The translations under genes were made by a program, and so were the position numbers. Source: Borreliella valaisiana VS116 (lineage in GTDB: Bacteria > Spirochaetota > Spirochaetia > Borreliales > Borreliaceae). Taken from it: a stretch of 64,000 nt of DNA. Within the stretch, counting starts at the first letter, position 1. Each line of letters begins with the position of its first letter. Of this stretch, positions 56,430-64,000 are shown in pieces. The stretch covers positions 17,996 to 81,995 of the forward strand of contig NC_012185.1 in assembly GCF_000170955.2 (NCBI RefSeq). The letters are read 5' to 3'. The notes below the pieces were generated by a model. The model was given only the letters and a program-made list of their open reading frames with translations. It was not told where the DNA came from and ran no database searches.

Positions 56430-57509
56430 ATGGACAATAAAATTTTCTATATTTCAGTAGTTTTTTCAATTTTGATAATTAGTTGTGATTGGGGAACTAC
56501 TAAAAATAAAAGCACAAAAATTGCTGAGTTATTAAATAAAAGAGAAGAGGAGTCTGAAAATCAAGAAGGGGAAAACTTGGGTAAAAACTCTATGTCTAAA
56601 AATGGTATACCCACTATTGATGTAGACACTGTTAACTTAGAGAGTTTAAATGTAAATTTAAATAATCTTCCACAGCAAGTTGATAATCCTATAATCCCAC
56701 ATTGGGAAGCTATAGCTCCTGAAGTAAGAACAGAAGTAGAGCCAATGGATAATATTAATGTTGCTGCAATAACTCTAAAACCAGATTTAGAGGATTCTTC
56801 AAGTAGTGCTACTATCGGTGGTGTGGAGGAGATTTTACCTATTAAACCCCAAAAAGAACCAAATAAAACTACTTTACCTAGTAAGTTAGAAGATTTAAAA
56901 AGCTTTCTGAAAACAACGCATGAGAAGGAAGCCTTTAAGGAGGCCGAAAATACGCAAGCTAAACTTAGCAATTCTAATATAGGTGAAGGAATTGTTAAGT
57001 TTCATAAAGAATATGAAAACCTTTCTAGTTTATTTTGGAATATACAAAATAAACTTCATACTCAAAAGGATTTACTTAGAAAAGATATTGACTTTAAGAA
57101 AGATAGAGAAAAATATAAAGTTATGTCTAGATCCTTTTCATATATAGAAAAAAAAATTAAGGATTTGCATTTAACGTTGGATGAAATTCAACGTAATTTT
57201 CAAATTGCAGATAGTAATTGGGGTAATGCTAGCTCTCTTTTAAAAGAATCTACAGAAAAATTAATTCTAGCGATTGAAAAAAGATACGATAATGAGAGTA
57301 GAAATCAGGGTCAAATTGGTGGATCCGCTAATTGGCAAGATATAAATCTGGCTAATAATTTTGCTAAAGATGCAAAGCACAATGCAGAAGATTCCATGAA
57401 TAACTTGGAAAATGCGGCTCACTATTTTCAGTACAGTTGCTCAGGGAAAAAAGAAGCTCAAAGGATATTAGAAGAAATTCAAAAAAAATTCTCACAAATG
57501 GGTATTTAA
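56430..57509 (+). CDS. P12-family surface lipoprotein
   Basis: Intact, 359 residues. Signal MDNKIFYISVVFSILIISC, lipidated Cys19. There is a long low-complexity tether (20-150) with VDTVNLESLNVNLNNLPQQ and IIPHWEAIAPEVRTEVEPM, then a helical C-terminal domain: EDLKSFLKTTHEKEAFKEA, KKIKDLHLTLDEIQRNFQI, ADSNWGNASSLLKESTEKLI, LAIEKRYDNESRNQGQIGGS, NAAHYFQYSCSGKKEAQRIL. The NFQxADxxWxNAxxLLKESxEKL block is that of plasmid lipoproteins annotated P12 family. A truncated paralogue is at 63520-63850. Function unknown. Confidence 0.65.
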   Translation: MDNKIFYISVVFSILIISCDWGTTKNKSTKIAELLNKREEESENQEGENLGKNSMSKNGIPTIDVDTVNLESLNVNLNNLPQQVDNPIIPHWEAIAPEVRTEVEPMDNINVAAITLKPDLEDSSSSATIGGVEEILPIKPQKEPNKTTLPSKLEDLKSFLKTTHEKEAFKEAENTQAKLSNSNIGEGIVKFHKEYENLSSLFWNIQNKLHTQKDLLRKDIDFKKDREKYKVMSRSFSYIEKKIKDLHLTLDEIQRNFQIADSNWGNASSLLKESTEKLILAIEKRYDNESRNQGQIGGSANWQDINLANNFAKDAKHNAEDSMNNLENAAHYFQYSCSGKKEAQRILEEIQKKFSQMGI

Positions 57510-57514
57510 TAAGT

Positions 57515-57572
57515 AATATTTTAAATATTATACATAATATTGGTTGATTGCTAATATTGTGTATAATATTCT
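57515..57572 (+). terminator. Terminator hairpin after the P12 lipoprotein
   Basis: AATATTATACATAATATT pairs with AATATTGTGTATAATATT across an 11-base loop. AT-rich but long (18 bp, one G-T pair), directly after the stop. Confidence 0.6.
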
Positions 57573-57891
57573 TATTTAAGATCTGGTAGTATTTTACAGC
57601 TTCTTTTTATTAATAGTCTTTAGCTACTCACCTTTCCTTATTGATCTTAGTAAAATAGAAAATATACGGTAGGAATATATAGTAATCTCAAACCTTTTAT
57701 TTTACTTTTTAATTAATCAAATCTGTATAATAACTATCTTATATAAAAAAATGGTTATTACTTTTTTGTTGTGGCCAAAGTATTGGATAAATTCACAAAA
57801 GTGAAGCTTTAAAAAAAGCAATAGATTATGCCATTGAGAAAATTTTGGAAAAAAATTTAGTATTGTTTATGATCATAAAGGGAATTTTAAA
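57573..57891. other. Non-coding gap with a small-gene fragment
   Basis: The plus frame fragment VAKVLDKFTKVK then LKKAIDYAIEKILEKNL (57.77-57.87 kb) belongs to an unknown decayed gene. Nothing else is seen. Confidence 0.25.
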
Positions 57892-58086
57892 ATGGTAAAA
57901 AGTAAAAAAATAATATTAAATGATAGGATCATAAAAAACAATTATACTATTTCTACTATTAGGAGTACTAAAGAACGAAATAAAAAAGTATTGGGTTTAA
58001 AAATTGAACTTAAAAATAGAATCGAAGATGGGATAAATAACTTTAACAAAAAAGTTAAATCCATATCTAAAAATTTACAAAAATAA
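57892..58086 (+). CDS. Hypothetical 64-residue basic protein
   Basis: MVKSKKIILNDRIIKNNYTI, STIRSTKERNKKVLGLKIEL, EDGINNFNKKVKSISKNLQK. Very basic and helical, no signal peptide. GGGAATTTTAAA precedes ATG. It may be the C-terminal end of the decayed gene just upstream. Low support. Confidence 0.3.
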   Translation: MVKSKKIILNDRIIKNNYTISTIRSTKERNKKVLGLKIELKNRIEDGINNFNKKVKSISKNLQK

Positions 58087-58141
58087 ATTATCTTTTAAAT
58101 TTTTTTCCTTAATTAAATTAATGCAATAAGGAATGAATTTA

Positions 58142-58830
58142 TTATATCTTATTGGTTCTTCTCTTATAAATAACATTCCAACAAGATATAAATATAAAAG
58201 ATATTAAAGATGGGAATATATTATCTATATAAATAAAATATAAAGCCAAATAAAAAAATACAAGCATATATAATACACCATTTAAAATAAAACTCGAAAA
58301 ACAAAATTTTAAAATAAAAACTCTACTATTTAAACATAACAAAGAATATATTAATGCCCCTATGAAAATAACTATATAATTACTATAATTAAACAGCTTT
58401 AAAAAGGGTAAAAAAATTCCCAAGCTAAAAATAATTTCAAACAAAGAAAAAACTACGCACATGATATCACTGCACACTGAATTACTAAATTCAACTATAC
58501 CATTTCTCAACACTTTAAAATATAGTAAAAAATAATATCCAAGTATATTTATAGTTGACAAATACAATAAAAAAAACTTAAACCCACATCTAATAAATCA
58601 AAATTTAAAATCCAACTATTTTTAGTTTCATCAAAGTTCATAATAAAACATATGAAATATATAAAAGTATTTATTATATTTTGCAATAAATAAAAATAAA
58701 AATTTTCTCCTATTTTTTTTCTATTTTGAGGATTAACAAAATTAAATAAATAAGTCCTAACTAAACCAAAACTTAAAAACAAACTTACAGAAAAAATTAA
58801 AATTAAAATTAAAATTAAAATTAAAAACAT
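58142..58830 (-). pseudogene. Polytopic membrane protein, SagF/permease position, single frameshift
   Basis: Frame one MFLILILILILIFSVSLFLS, RTYLFNFVNPQNRKKIGEN, IINTFIYFICFIMNFDETK ends at ~58549. One missing base in a T8 run (58567-58574) would join it to YLSTINILGYYFLLYFKVLR, CVVFSLFEIIFSLGIFLPFL, IVIFIGALIYSLLCLNSRVF, VFFYLALYFIYIDNIFPSL. About six membrane helices. It overlaps the CPBP gene end (coupled). In streptolysin S-type clusters the membrane protein SagF or the transporter follows SagE; which one this is cannot be told. Confidence 0.5.
58796..58829. repeat. Hexanucleotide repeat (AAAATT, five units)
   Basis: Tandem AATTAA/AAAATT units at the start of the membrane-protein gene, coding Leu-Ile repeats in the first membrane segment. 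Unit number changes would alter length without changing frame. Confidence 0.7.
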
Positions 58831-59407
58831 AATTTACCCTTAATTTGTAAAAAACTTAAACCAAAAACAATTATGTTGCTAAGTACATGAATTAAAACAA
58901 CACAATAAAAATTTTTAAAAATAAAAAATACTAAAAAATAAATTATTCCTATCAAAAATTTTGATACAAAAATAGCAAGTCCAAAATGTATATGATTAAA
59001 TCCATACGCAAATGCACTTAATAGCATAACAACTAGCAACTCACATTGTAATTTTTCTAAAAAAAATCAAAAATTAAAAGTCTAAAAATATATTCCTCAG
59101 CAATTGCCATAAAAATAACAGCAATAAAATATGACATATTATAATTATCAGCACCTATAAAAAACACAGGGGCTTTTTTATTTAAAAAAATACTCAAAAA
59201 TATTTCTAAAGATATTGTAATAATAGGTATAAAAATTATTAAAAATACATGCTGCATCCTTAAAAAAGGTATATCTATAGCAAAAAGATTAAAATAAACA
59301 ATTATAAAAAATGATGCAAAATAACAAAAACGCTTCATAAATAAAACTGCATTTCTTGTATTCAAAAAAAATACAAACTCCCGAAGGGAAAAGCAAATAT
59401 GGAACAA
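58821..59407 (-). pseudogene. CPBP (CAAX/Abi) intramembrane protease, SagE-like, single frameshift
   Basis: Frame one: NTRNAVLFMKRFCYFASFF, FLIIFIPIITISLEIFLSIF, then motif 1 MAIAEEYIFRLLIF (EExxxR). Frame two: VVMLLSAFAYGFNHIHFGLA (motif 2, FxxxH) and FYCVVLIHVLSNIIVFGLSF (motif 3, HxxxN). The two join if the T8 run at ~59.05-59.06 kb had nine T, giving FDFFLEKLQCELLVVM. All catalytic motifs survive. In streptolysin S-like clusters SagE is such a CPBP protease (maturation/immunity). It follows YcaO directly, as in sag operons. Confidence 0.7.
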
Positions 59408-59415
59408 ACAAAAAA

Positions 59416-60425
59416 CTAAGGTATTGGATGTGGGTAATATTCATCTAAAATTTCTCCTTTCTTTTTAAAATATGGATGCTCATCAAAGGGGTAAAATGGA
59501 AAACACATTTTAAGCAACTCTGGAACAAGAATCCTTATAGATCTAAAAGATGTACTTTCTAATTCAGGAGGAGTTATATCGCAATAAACAGCATATTTAC
59601 TTACAGATCGTAAAATATTTAAACTCATATCCAATTCATTTTTAACTAAGTTTTTTTCAGAAGATATTTCTAATTTAGTTTCATTATCCATAATAGAATT
59701 CAACAAAGAATCTTTTAAAGAAATTTCATTCAAGTTGGCATAATATAAAAAATTATCATCCAAATTAAAACTGTGCCTCAGACTATTTAATGTTAAATTA
59801 CTTATCTCTTTGGCTTTAAAAAAATAAATTAAAGGTAAAGACTGAGCAACTACAGCAGCTTCTTCTACAGCTCTTAACAAAACATACTCTTTATTAAAGC
59901 CTCCTTGAATTCCACAAACCAAATACGGAATCGATTTTTTCTTATTTCTTAAGAATGCTGCATAAACTGGCATTCCCAAATCCCTATCAGAATAATCCAA
60001 AACAACTAAATCAAAATAAGATTCAAGTTCTAAATCACCAATTGATTTTCTCAAAAATTTATTACTTTTCCAGTCAATCACAGGCCTTTTAGATTTCATG
60101 TACCAATTAGAAATATAGCAATGTAATTGTATTACCTCTATTATTGCATTGCTAAGTGCAATCTCTACTGACCTATGAACTGCTGTTCCTGTACTAAAAG
60201 TTGGCATTTTAAAATTCTGATGGTGGATACCCATAAAATCATATCGCAAGGGACCCATATTTTTTCATTAGAATGAATTAAAGATGGCAATAAAATCCAA
60301 TAAATCTCATCACTCTCACAAACTGTTGTATAAGGAAGGTTAAAATTTCTATCTAAATCTGAAAAAACGTTTCTATACTCCAAAGGCATAACTTTATACT
60401 TTGAAGTAACAATAAGCATGATCAA
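59416..60425 (-). pseudogene. YcaO (SagD-like) azoline-forming cyclodehydratase, N-terminally truncated and frameshifted
   Basis: Frame one (60425-~60240): YRNVFSDLDRNFNLPYTTV, ESDEIYWILLPSLIHSNEKI, WVPCDMI. Frame two: HHQNFKMPTFSTGTAVHRS, VEIALSNAIIEVIQLHCYIS (YcaO STGxAxxxxxxxAxxxAxxE block), LRAVEEAAVVAQSLPLIYFF, VYCDITPPELESTSFRSIRI and the C-terminal DEYYPHPIP. The Pro-rich C terminus is a hallmark of thiazole/oxazole-forming YcaO proteins. ATP-binding Glu residues appear kept. The frameshift is in a TTTT run near 60240. About 100 N-terminal residues are missing, replaced by the TnpB relic. Streptolysin S-like (borreliolysin) clusters have been reported in some Lyme Borrelia. Confidence 0.75.
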
Positions 60426-60439
60426 CTAATCTTGTTTTT

Positions 60440-60790
60440 TTGGGATATTGGGCTGACATTCCTAATACTCCCTCTAGGTGACATAACAAATTATAAAAAA
60501 GAATGCTTCGGGCGACAGTCTGCCTTAGTTTTTATTTCCTTGGAATAATAAGCTTTAAGATTTAGAGCTACATTTATATCTCTATTATGCAAAATATTAC
60601 AACTACCGCAAGTGTCCACCTAGTATTACTTAATTTTAGAGTTGTATTTTTAATACCAAAATTGTTGCATAGCTTGCTTAATGAAAAACATCTATCTAAT
60701 TTTATGCAAAGAGGATCCATGCCATTCTGATTTATAATAATTATCTTACAAACTAATACCATACTAAATCATTAATAATACTTTTTCCAA
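60440..60790 (-). mobile_element. tnpB: IS200/IS605-type TnpB relic
   Basis: The minus frame MDPLCIKLDRCFSLSKLCNN, FGIKNTTLKLSNTRWT, then one base later TCGSCNILHNRDINVALNLK. This is the TnpB C-terminal zinc-ribbon plus RuvC-III block (PSSKxCSxCG ... W.C..C...HxRDxNAAxNL), with P to L and first CxxC Cys to Phe changes. Only ~100 codons are left. It ends against the YcaO fragment, so insertion or recombination here removed the 5' part of the toxin-cluster operon. Confidence 0.7.
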
Positions 60791-61584
60791 ACATTCCTTT
60801 TTGCATGCATTTAAATAACAATTACATAATTGTGCTAATTAACTTTTTACTAAAACTATTTCTTCTACAATGATATCAAAATATCAGCATATGTTTGTTA
60901 ATAATTTTGTTATTTCTTTTAGAAAAATCATAATAAATTCAATAAAAGTTCCAATTTAAGTTATAAAATCCAACATAAATATCTTATTTGGCTTTTCTTA
61001 CAAATTTATAGTATTTTTAAAAAAAATCAAATTAATCAGTGTGGATCTTTGTACAGCCAAGTTGGTACTACTTATAGGAGGGCTAAGAACTAACTTTAAA
61101 TTTTGATATTAACTAATTTCATTAAAATAAAATTTTTTGTCATTTCTGCAATAAGCATATAAAATTTAAAAATTTCCTAAATTAATAAATACTTGCAAGT
61201 TTTAATATTACTAAAAACCTCACTTAACAAAGTGCTATTATATAATCAATATAGACATTTCTAGTATATCTTTACTAAAAGATAAAACTTAATATGAAAA
61301 AATCTGCAACCATATACTACGAAACTCTTTATCTATTAAATCAAACCGATTAATCTAAACAAAAAATTAATATTCTGCGCTTAATATTTTTTAAAAAAGA
61401 AGTTAATTCTTCTCTTTTTTTATTCATATAAGCTAACCAAGCCCAAACCAAAAACACGAAGTAGAAATTAAATTTTCAATATCAAATAATTTAATATTAT
61501 TACTTGAAAATAATATTAAATTATTATATTATTTTTTTATATTAAAATTAATAAGTACTAAATTTAATATAAAAAGAGAACATT
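60791..61584. other. Gap upstream of the PFam54 gene
   Basis: No gene supported. sagB/sagC-type genes expected upstream of YcaO are absent. A short plus frame MKKSATIYYETLYLLNQT (61293) and a hairpin (61395-61423) are present, then AT-rich promoter sequence (TATAAT-like boxes ~61520-61570). Confidence 0.4.
61395..61423. terminator. Bidirectional-looking hairpin
   Basis: AAAAAAGAAG and CTTCTCTTTTTT flank TTAATT: stem of ~10 bp with A and T tails. May insulate the PFam54 gene from upstream transcription. Confidence 0.6.
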
Positions 61585-62370
61585 TTGAAAAAAAATAAAT
61601 TAAATATCATTAGGCTTAACATTATTACAGCAATATTAACATCAATTTGTATATCATGTGCACCTCTTGACAACGTTAATCCAAACAAGCTAAAGAGCCA
61701 TATCAATCCTAGAAAACTAAAAAAAACAAAAAGCCGTACCAATTCAAAAAATCTAGCAGAAAATAATCAAAATCTTAAAAATGAATCTCAAAATCCAAAA
61801 TATTCAAATCAAAACCTTCAAGAAAAAATCTTGCTCTCAAAATTAGAAAAAATTGATAAAGATCTGAAAGATCAAAAAAAACAAGAAGATATACAAATAG
61901 TTAATATTGATGCACAATATGATTTCCTAGAAACTTTTAAACTTCAAAACGATGGGGTTTTCATGCACATTACAAAAATGATATTAAAAAGAATAATTTA
62001 CTCATCCTTAAATTACAAAAAAGAAAAAATATTGCTATTAAAAGAAATTCTTAAAAAACTTGACAATGATGATAAAAACCGAAAAATAGCTCGTATATTT
62101 CTTGAAACATCTAGAGATATTCAGCTTCAAATAGAAAAAATACATTCAATAAAAATACAAAATATAAGCAAAAAAGAAGCCGAAGAGCTACTACAAGATA
62201 GGGAACATAGTTTAAAGACAAAACAAAATTTTGCAAAAACATTAAACGCAACCATTGACGCTTATAGTAAAGATTTCAACAACCTGAAAACCAATCTAAA
62301 AAATCTAGCAACTCACATAGAAGATAAATACCACCATATTTCTCTTTATCGACCAAATAAAGTCTATTAA
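61585..62370 (+). CDS. PFam54-type surface lipoprotein (CspA/BBA64 relative)
   Basis: 261 residues from a TTG start with AAGAGA upstream. Leader to ICISC gives lipidated Cys25. A polar Asn/Gln/Ser-rich tether (30-85) with imperfect KSHINPRKLKKTKSRTNSK is followed by the PFam54 helical bundle: QYDFLETFKLQNDGVFMHIT, KMILKRIIYSSLNYKKEKIL, LKEILKKLDNDDKNRKIARI, LETSRDIQLQIEKIHSIKIQ, FNNLKTNLKNLATHIEDKYH. The IYSSLNYxKEKI..LKEIL..L pattern is typical of the family that includes CspA and BBA64. Members bind factor H, plasminogen or other host ligands; which applies here is unknown. Confidence 0.8.
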   Translation: MKKNKLNIIRLNIITAILTSICISCAPLDNVNPNKLKSHINPRKLKKTKSRTNSKNLAENNQNLKNESQNPKYSNQNLQEKILLSKLEKIDKDLKDQKKQEDIQIVNIDAQYDFLETFKLQNDGVFMHITKMILKRIIYSSLNYKKEKILLLKEILKKLDNDDKNRKIARIFLETSRDIQLQIEKIHSIKIQNISKKEAEELLQDREHSLKTKQNFAKTLNATIDAYSKDFNNLKTNLKNLATHIEDKYHHISLYRPNKVY

Positions 62371-62404
62371 TTCTTGAAAAGAAATTACACTTTTAATTAA
62401 ATCT

Positions 62405-63540
62405 ATTTTTTTATAAAAACACCATACACTAGCATAATAAAATATGTTGGTGTAATACGTTTCTGAATAGCCCCCAAAGGAGTGAAATTAATTTTCTGAA
62501 ACTGAATAAAAAGTTTAGCAAAATAAGCCAATATTATTCCTATAAAGATATTTATGACAGAGATAATGATAATCTCTAAAAATAATTAGTAAAAAAGTTT
62601 TAATTTGGTTAAACCAATTGCTATTAACGTACTCAGTACTCTAGTACGTTCAATACTTAATACTGTCATTATCTGGAAAAATGCAATGAATATAAGAAGA
62701 GATACTAAAAACAATATAAACACAAATGTTGTTCTGGTCATTCCTAAAACAGAGATTTAAAGTAGGAATTAATTTTAAACCAATCATTATAATCAAATAA
62801 AATCCCCTTATTTTTTAAGATTATCTAATTTCTTTTCTTTTTCAAAGTCTCTAAAGTAGAACTATCCTTCAAAACCACTTTGGATCACGTGTGCCTCCCC
62901 ACCCTCAAATGCAAATAAGTATTTTAAAGTCTTAATAGTAGTAATTGCAAAAATATTATCTGCTGCTGTCGAAAATGGGAATTTTATAATTCCAGCAACT
63001 TTAATATTTTGAAAATTCAAACCTTTCCCGAACAAATTTGTCATTAGTATAAAATTAGAATTGGTTTCAATTATTTTTTCTATACCAAATGAAGCAGCTA
63101 AATTACTCCCCCAAGTAAAAACTCACCCCCATTAGAATCATGAAAAATAGCTCCCCCTCAGCAAAGACAGACTGCTTGTAATTATATCTGGGTTCTTCAT
63201 AGACAAATTTAAAAACTGGATTACTTGTTGAAGAATTTCCAAGAAGCCCATCAAAATTAAATATTAAATTCGTAGATTGTAATTTATCATAACTAACTAT
63301 TTCATCTCGTATAAAATTAATATCTTTTTCTTCAAGCAACAACTCTCCCCCTTAAGACTACTAAATTTAGGATTAAAATGGTTTTCTTTAGCAATTTGAA
63401 TATGTCCAGTCGAACTGACAAAACTCTTTTCCATCCCCTCTCTGCTAAAATTCATATATCCAACAAAAACCCAATAAAATACTACAGAACTTGTTAGAAG
63501 TAAAGAAAATATGATTCAGTACTAAAAGCAATCTTTTGAA
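62405..63540 (-). pseudogene. Decayed second copy of the LolC/E-like permease
   Basis: Matches 40.7-41.75 kb almost along its length: GYMNFSREGMEKSFVSSTGH, LLEEKDINFIRDEIVSYDKL, LFGKGLNFQNIKVAGIIKFP, TTIKTLKYLFAFEGGEAHVI. There are single-base changes and about six frameshifts, and the last helix is cut at ~62.42 kb. Base identity to the intact gene is very high (e.g. only a few changes in 62.94-63.05 kb), so duplication or decay is recent. The N terminus is lost beyond ~63.52 kb. The ATPase and the other operon genes are not duplicated within this window. Confidence 0.85.
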
Positions 63541-63850
63541 AGATAAAGTTACAAAAAATCTTATTAGTAATTCTAATACAGGTAAAGAAATTATTAAATT
63601 CAAAGAAGAATATTATAAACTTTATAATTTGTTTGGAAATATGCAAGAAAAATTTCATAGTCAAAGTAATTTATTTATAAGGGATACTAATTTTGAATAA
63701 AATAGAAAAAACACACGGTTATATTTAGATCCTTTTCATCTATAGAGAAAGAAATTGGGGATTTGAATCATAAGTTAACTGAAATCCAAAGCAATTTTCA
63801 AACCTCAGATGATAACTGAAATAATTAAGGCCTTCTATTGGTATTAAAAA
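63520..63850 (+). pseudogene. P12-family lipoprotein relic
   Basis: The plus frame LLKDKVTKNLISNSNTGKEI, IKFKEEYYKLYNLFGNMQEK, FHSQSNLFIRDTNFE* parallels SNIGEGIVKFHKEYENLSSL, FWNIQNKLHTQKDLLRKDID of the intact gene at 56430. Later KAIFKPQMITEI-type sequence is in shifted frames. Only the middle of the gene remains. Bases 63851-64000 hold nothing recognisable. Confidence 0.6.
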
Positions 63851-64000
63851 TAATAATAGATATCCTTACAACATTATATTTTGGGGGAGATATAAGACAT
63901 CATTTACTCACCACATTTGACAAAAACATATATACTTAATTTACATGGTAATTCTATCAGAAAAAAAAAGAACTGGTTAGTAAAAGTTAACTACAGCAGC

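Noticed and set aside
56561..56971. 136-residue minus-strand frame inside the P12 lipoprotein gene
   Set aside because: The plus-strand gene has signal peptide, lipobox and family motifs; the reverse frame has none.
58796..58829. AAAATT repeat as a phase-variation switch
   Set aside because: The unit is six bases, so changes keep the frame; the nearby T8 runs are better candidates.
1..64000. CRISPR arrays, tRNA or rRNA genes
   Set aside because: No regularly spaced direct repeats with unique spacers and no tRNA cloverleaf or rRNA-like conserved stretch was noticed on either strand.

Overview
ORGANISM. The window is about three-quarters A+T and reads as Lyme-group Borrelia (Borreliella) plasmid DNA, not chromosome. 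The signs are three PF57/PF50/PF32/PF49 plasmid partition loci, OspE/Erp lipoproteins, a BapA/EppA-like gene, Mlp, Bdr and BlyA/BlyB genes, a BBK32 relic, a PFam54 lipoprotein and a P12-type lipoprotein. No rRNA, tRNA or CRISPR array was seen. Gene-family names come from recognising translated sequence by eye, without any search. The exact species is not determined.

LAYOUT. (1) 1-5.1 kb: the C-terminal part of an MFS transporter, then decayed restriction-modification DNA, including a minus-strand type IIG enzyme relic. (2) 5.2-8.2 kb: the only intact partition locus, PF57-PF50-PF32(ParA)-PF49 on the plus strand with a terminator; this is probably what maintains the replicon. (3) 8.3-10.6 kb: small decayed genes. 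(4) 10.6-31.74 kb: a cp32-type prophage in reverse orientation and in cp32 gene order. Reading right to left it has tail/baseplate-like genes, the BlyA holin, BlyB, Bdr, Mlp, an ERF-like gene, partition genes, Bdr, a DUF244 exonuclease-like gene, DUF261, the ospE/erp operon, BapA and DUF603. Large terminase, portal and capsid genes are absent and many others are frameshifted. (5) 31.7-35.5 kb: an MFS relic, a third decayed partition locus, large hairpins and a tyrosine-recombinase relic. (6) 35.6-43.7 kb: the best preserved block. It has a stand-alone HsdR-N/DUF5655 nuclease-like protein and a seven-gene plus-strand operon: two TPR-like exported proteins, two beta-rich exported proteins, a LolD-like ATPase, a LolC/E/MacB-like permease and a LolA-like protein. 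The operon resembles one I recall from B. burgdorferi lp38. (7) 44-53 kb: lipoprotein genes, erp and bbk32 pseudogenes, a second type IIG relic (an inverted copy of region 1) and a relic of the replicative helicase dnaB. (8) 53.3-64 kb: Bdr, P12 and PFam54 lipoproteins, a minus-strand remnant of a streptolysin-S-like cluster (YcaO, CPBP protease, membrane protein) cut at its 5' end by a TnpB relic, and a decayed second copy of the permease of region 6.

INTERPRETATION. The replicon looks like a fusion of several linear plasmids and a cp32 element. Redundant partition, phage and restriction genes are decaying, while one partition set, the surface lipoproteins and the envelope-export operon are kept. 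A distinct inverted repeat sits in the same PF32-PF49 gap of all three partition loci, which makes these sites candidates for partition or incompatibility determinants. The strongest leads for something undescribed are those repeats, the solitary HsdR-N/DUF5655 protein, the plasmid-borne Lol-like operon and the borreliolysin-type remnant.
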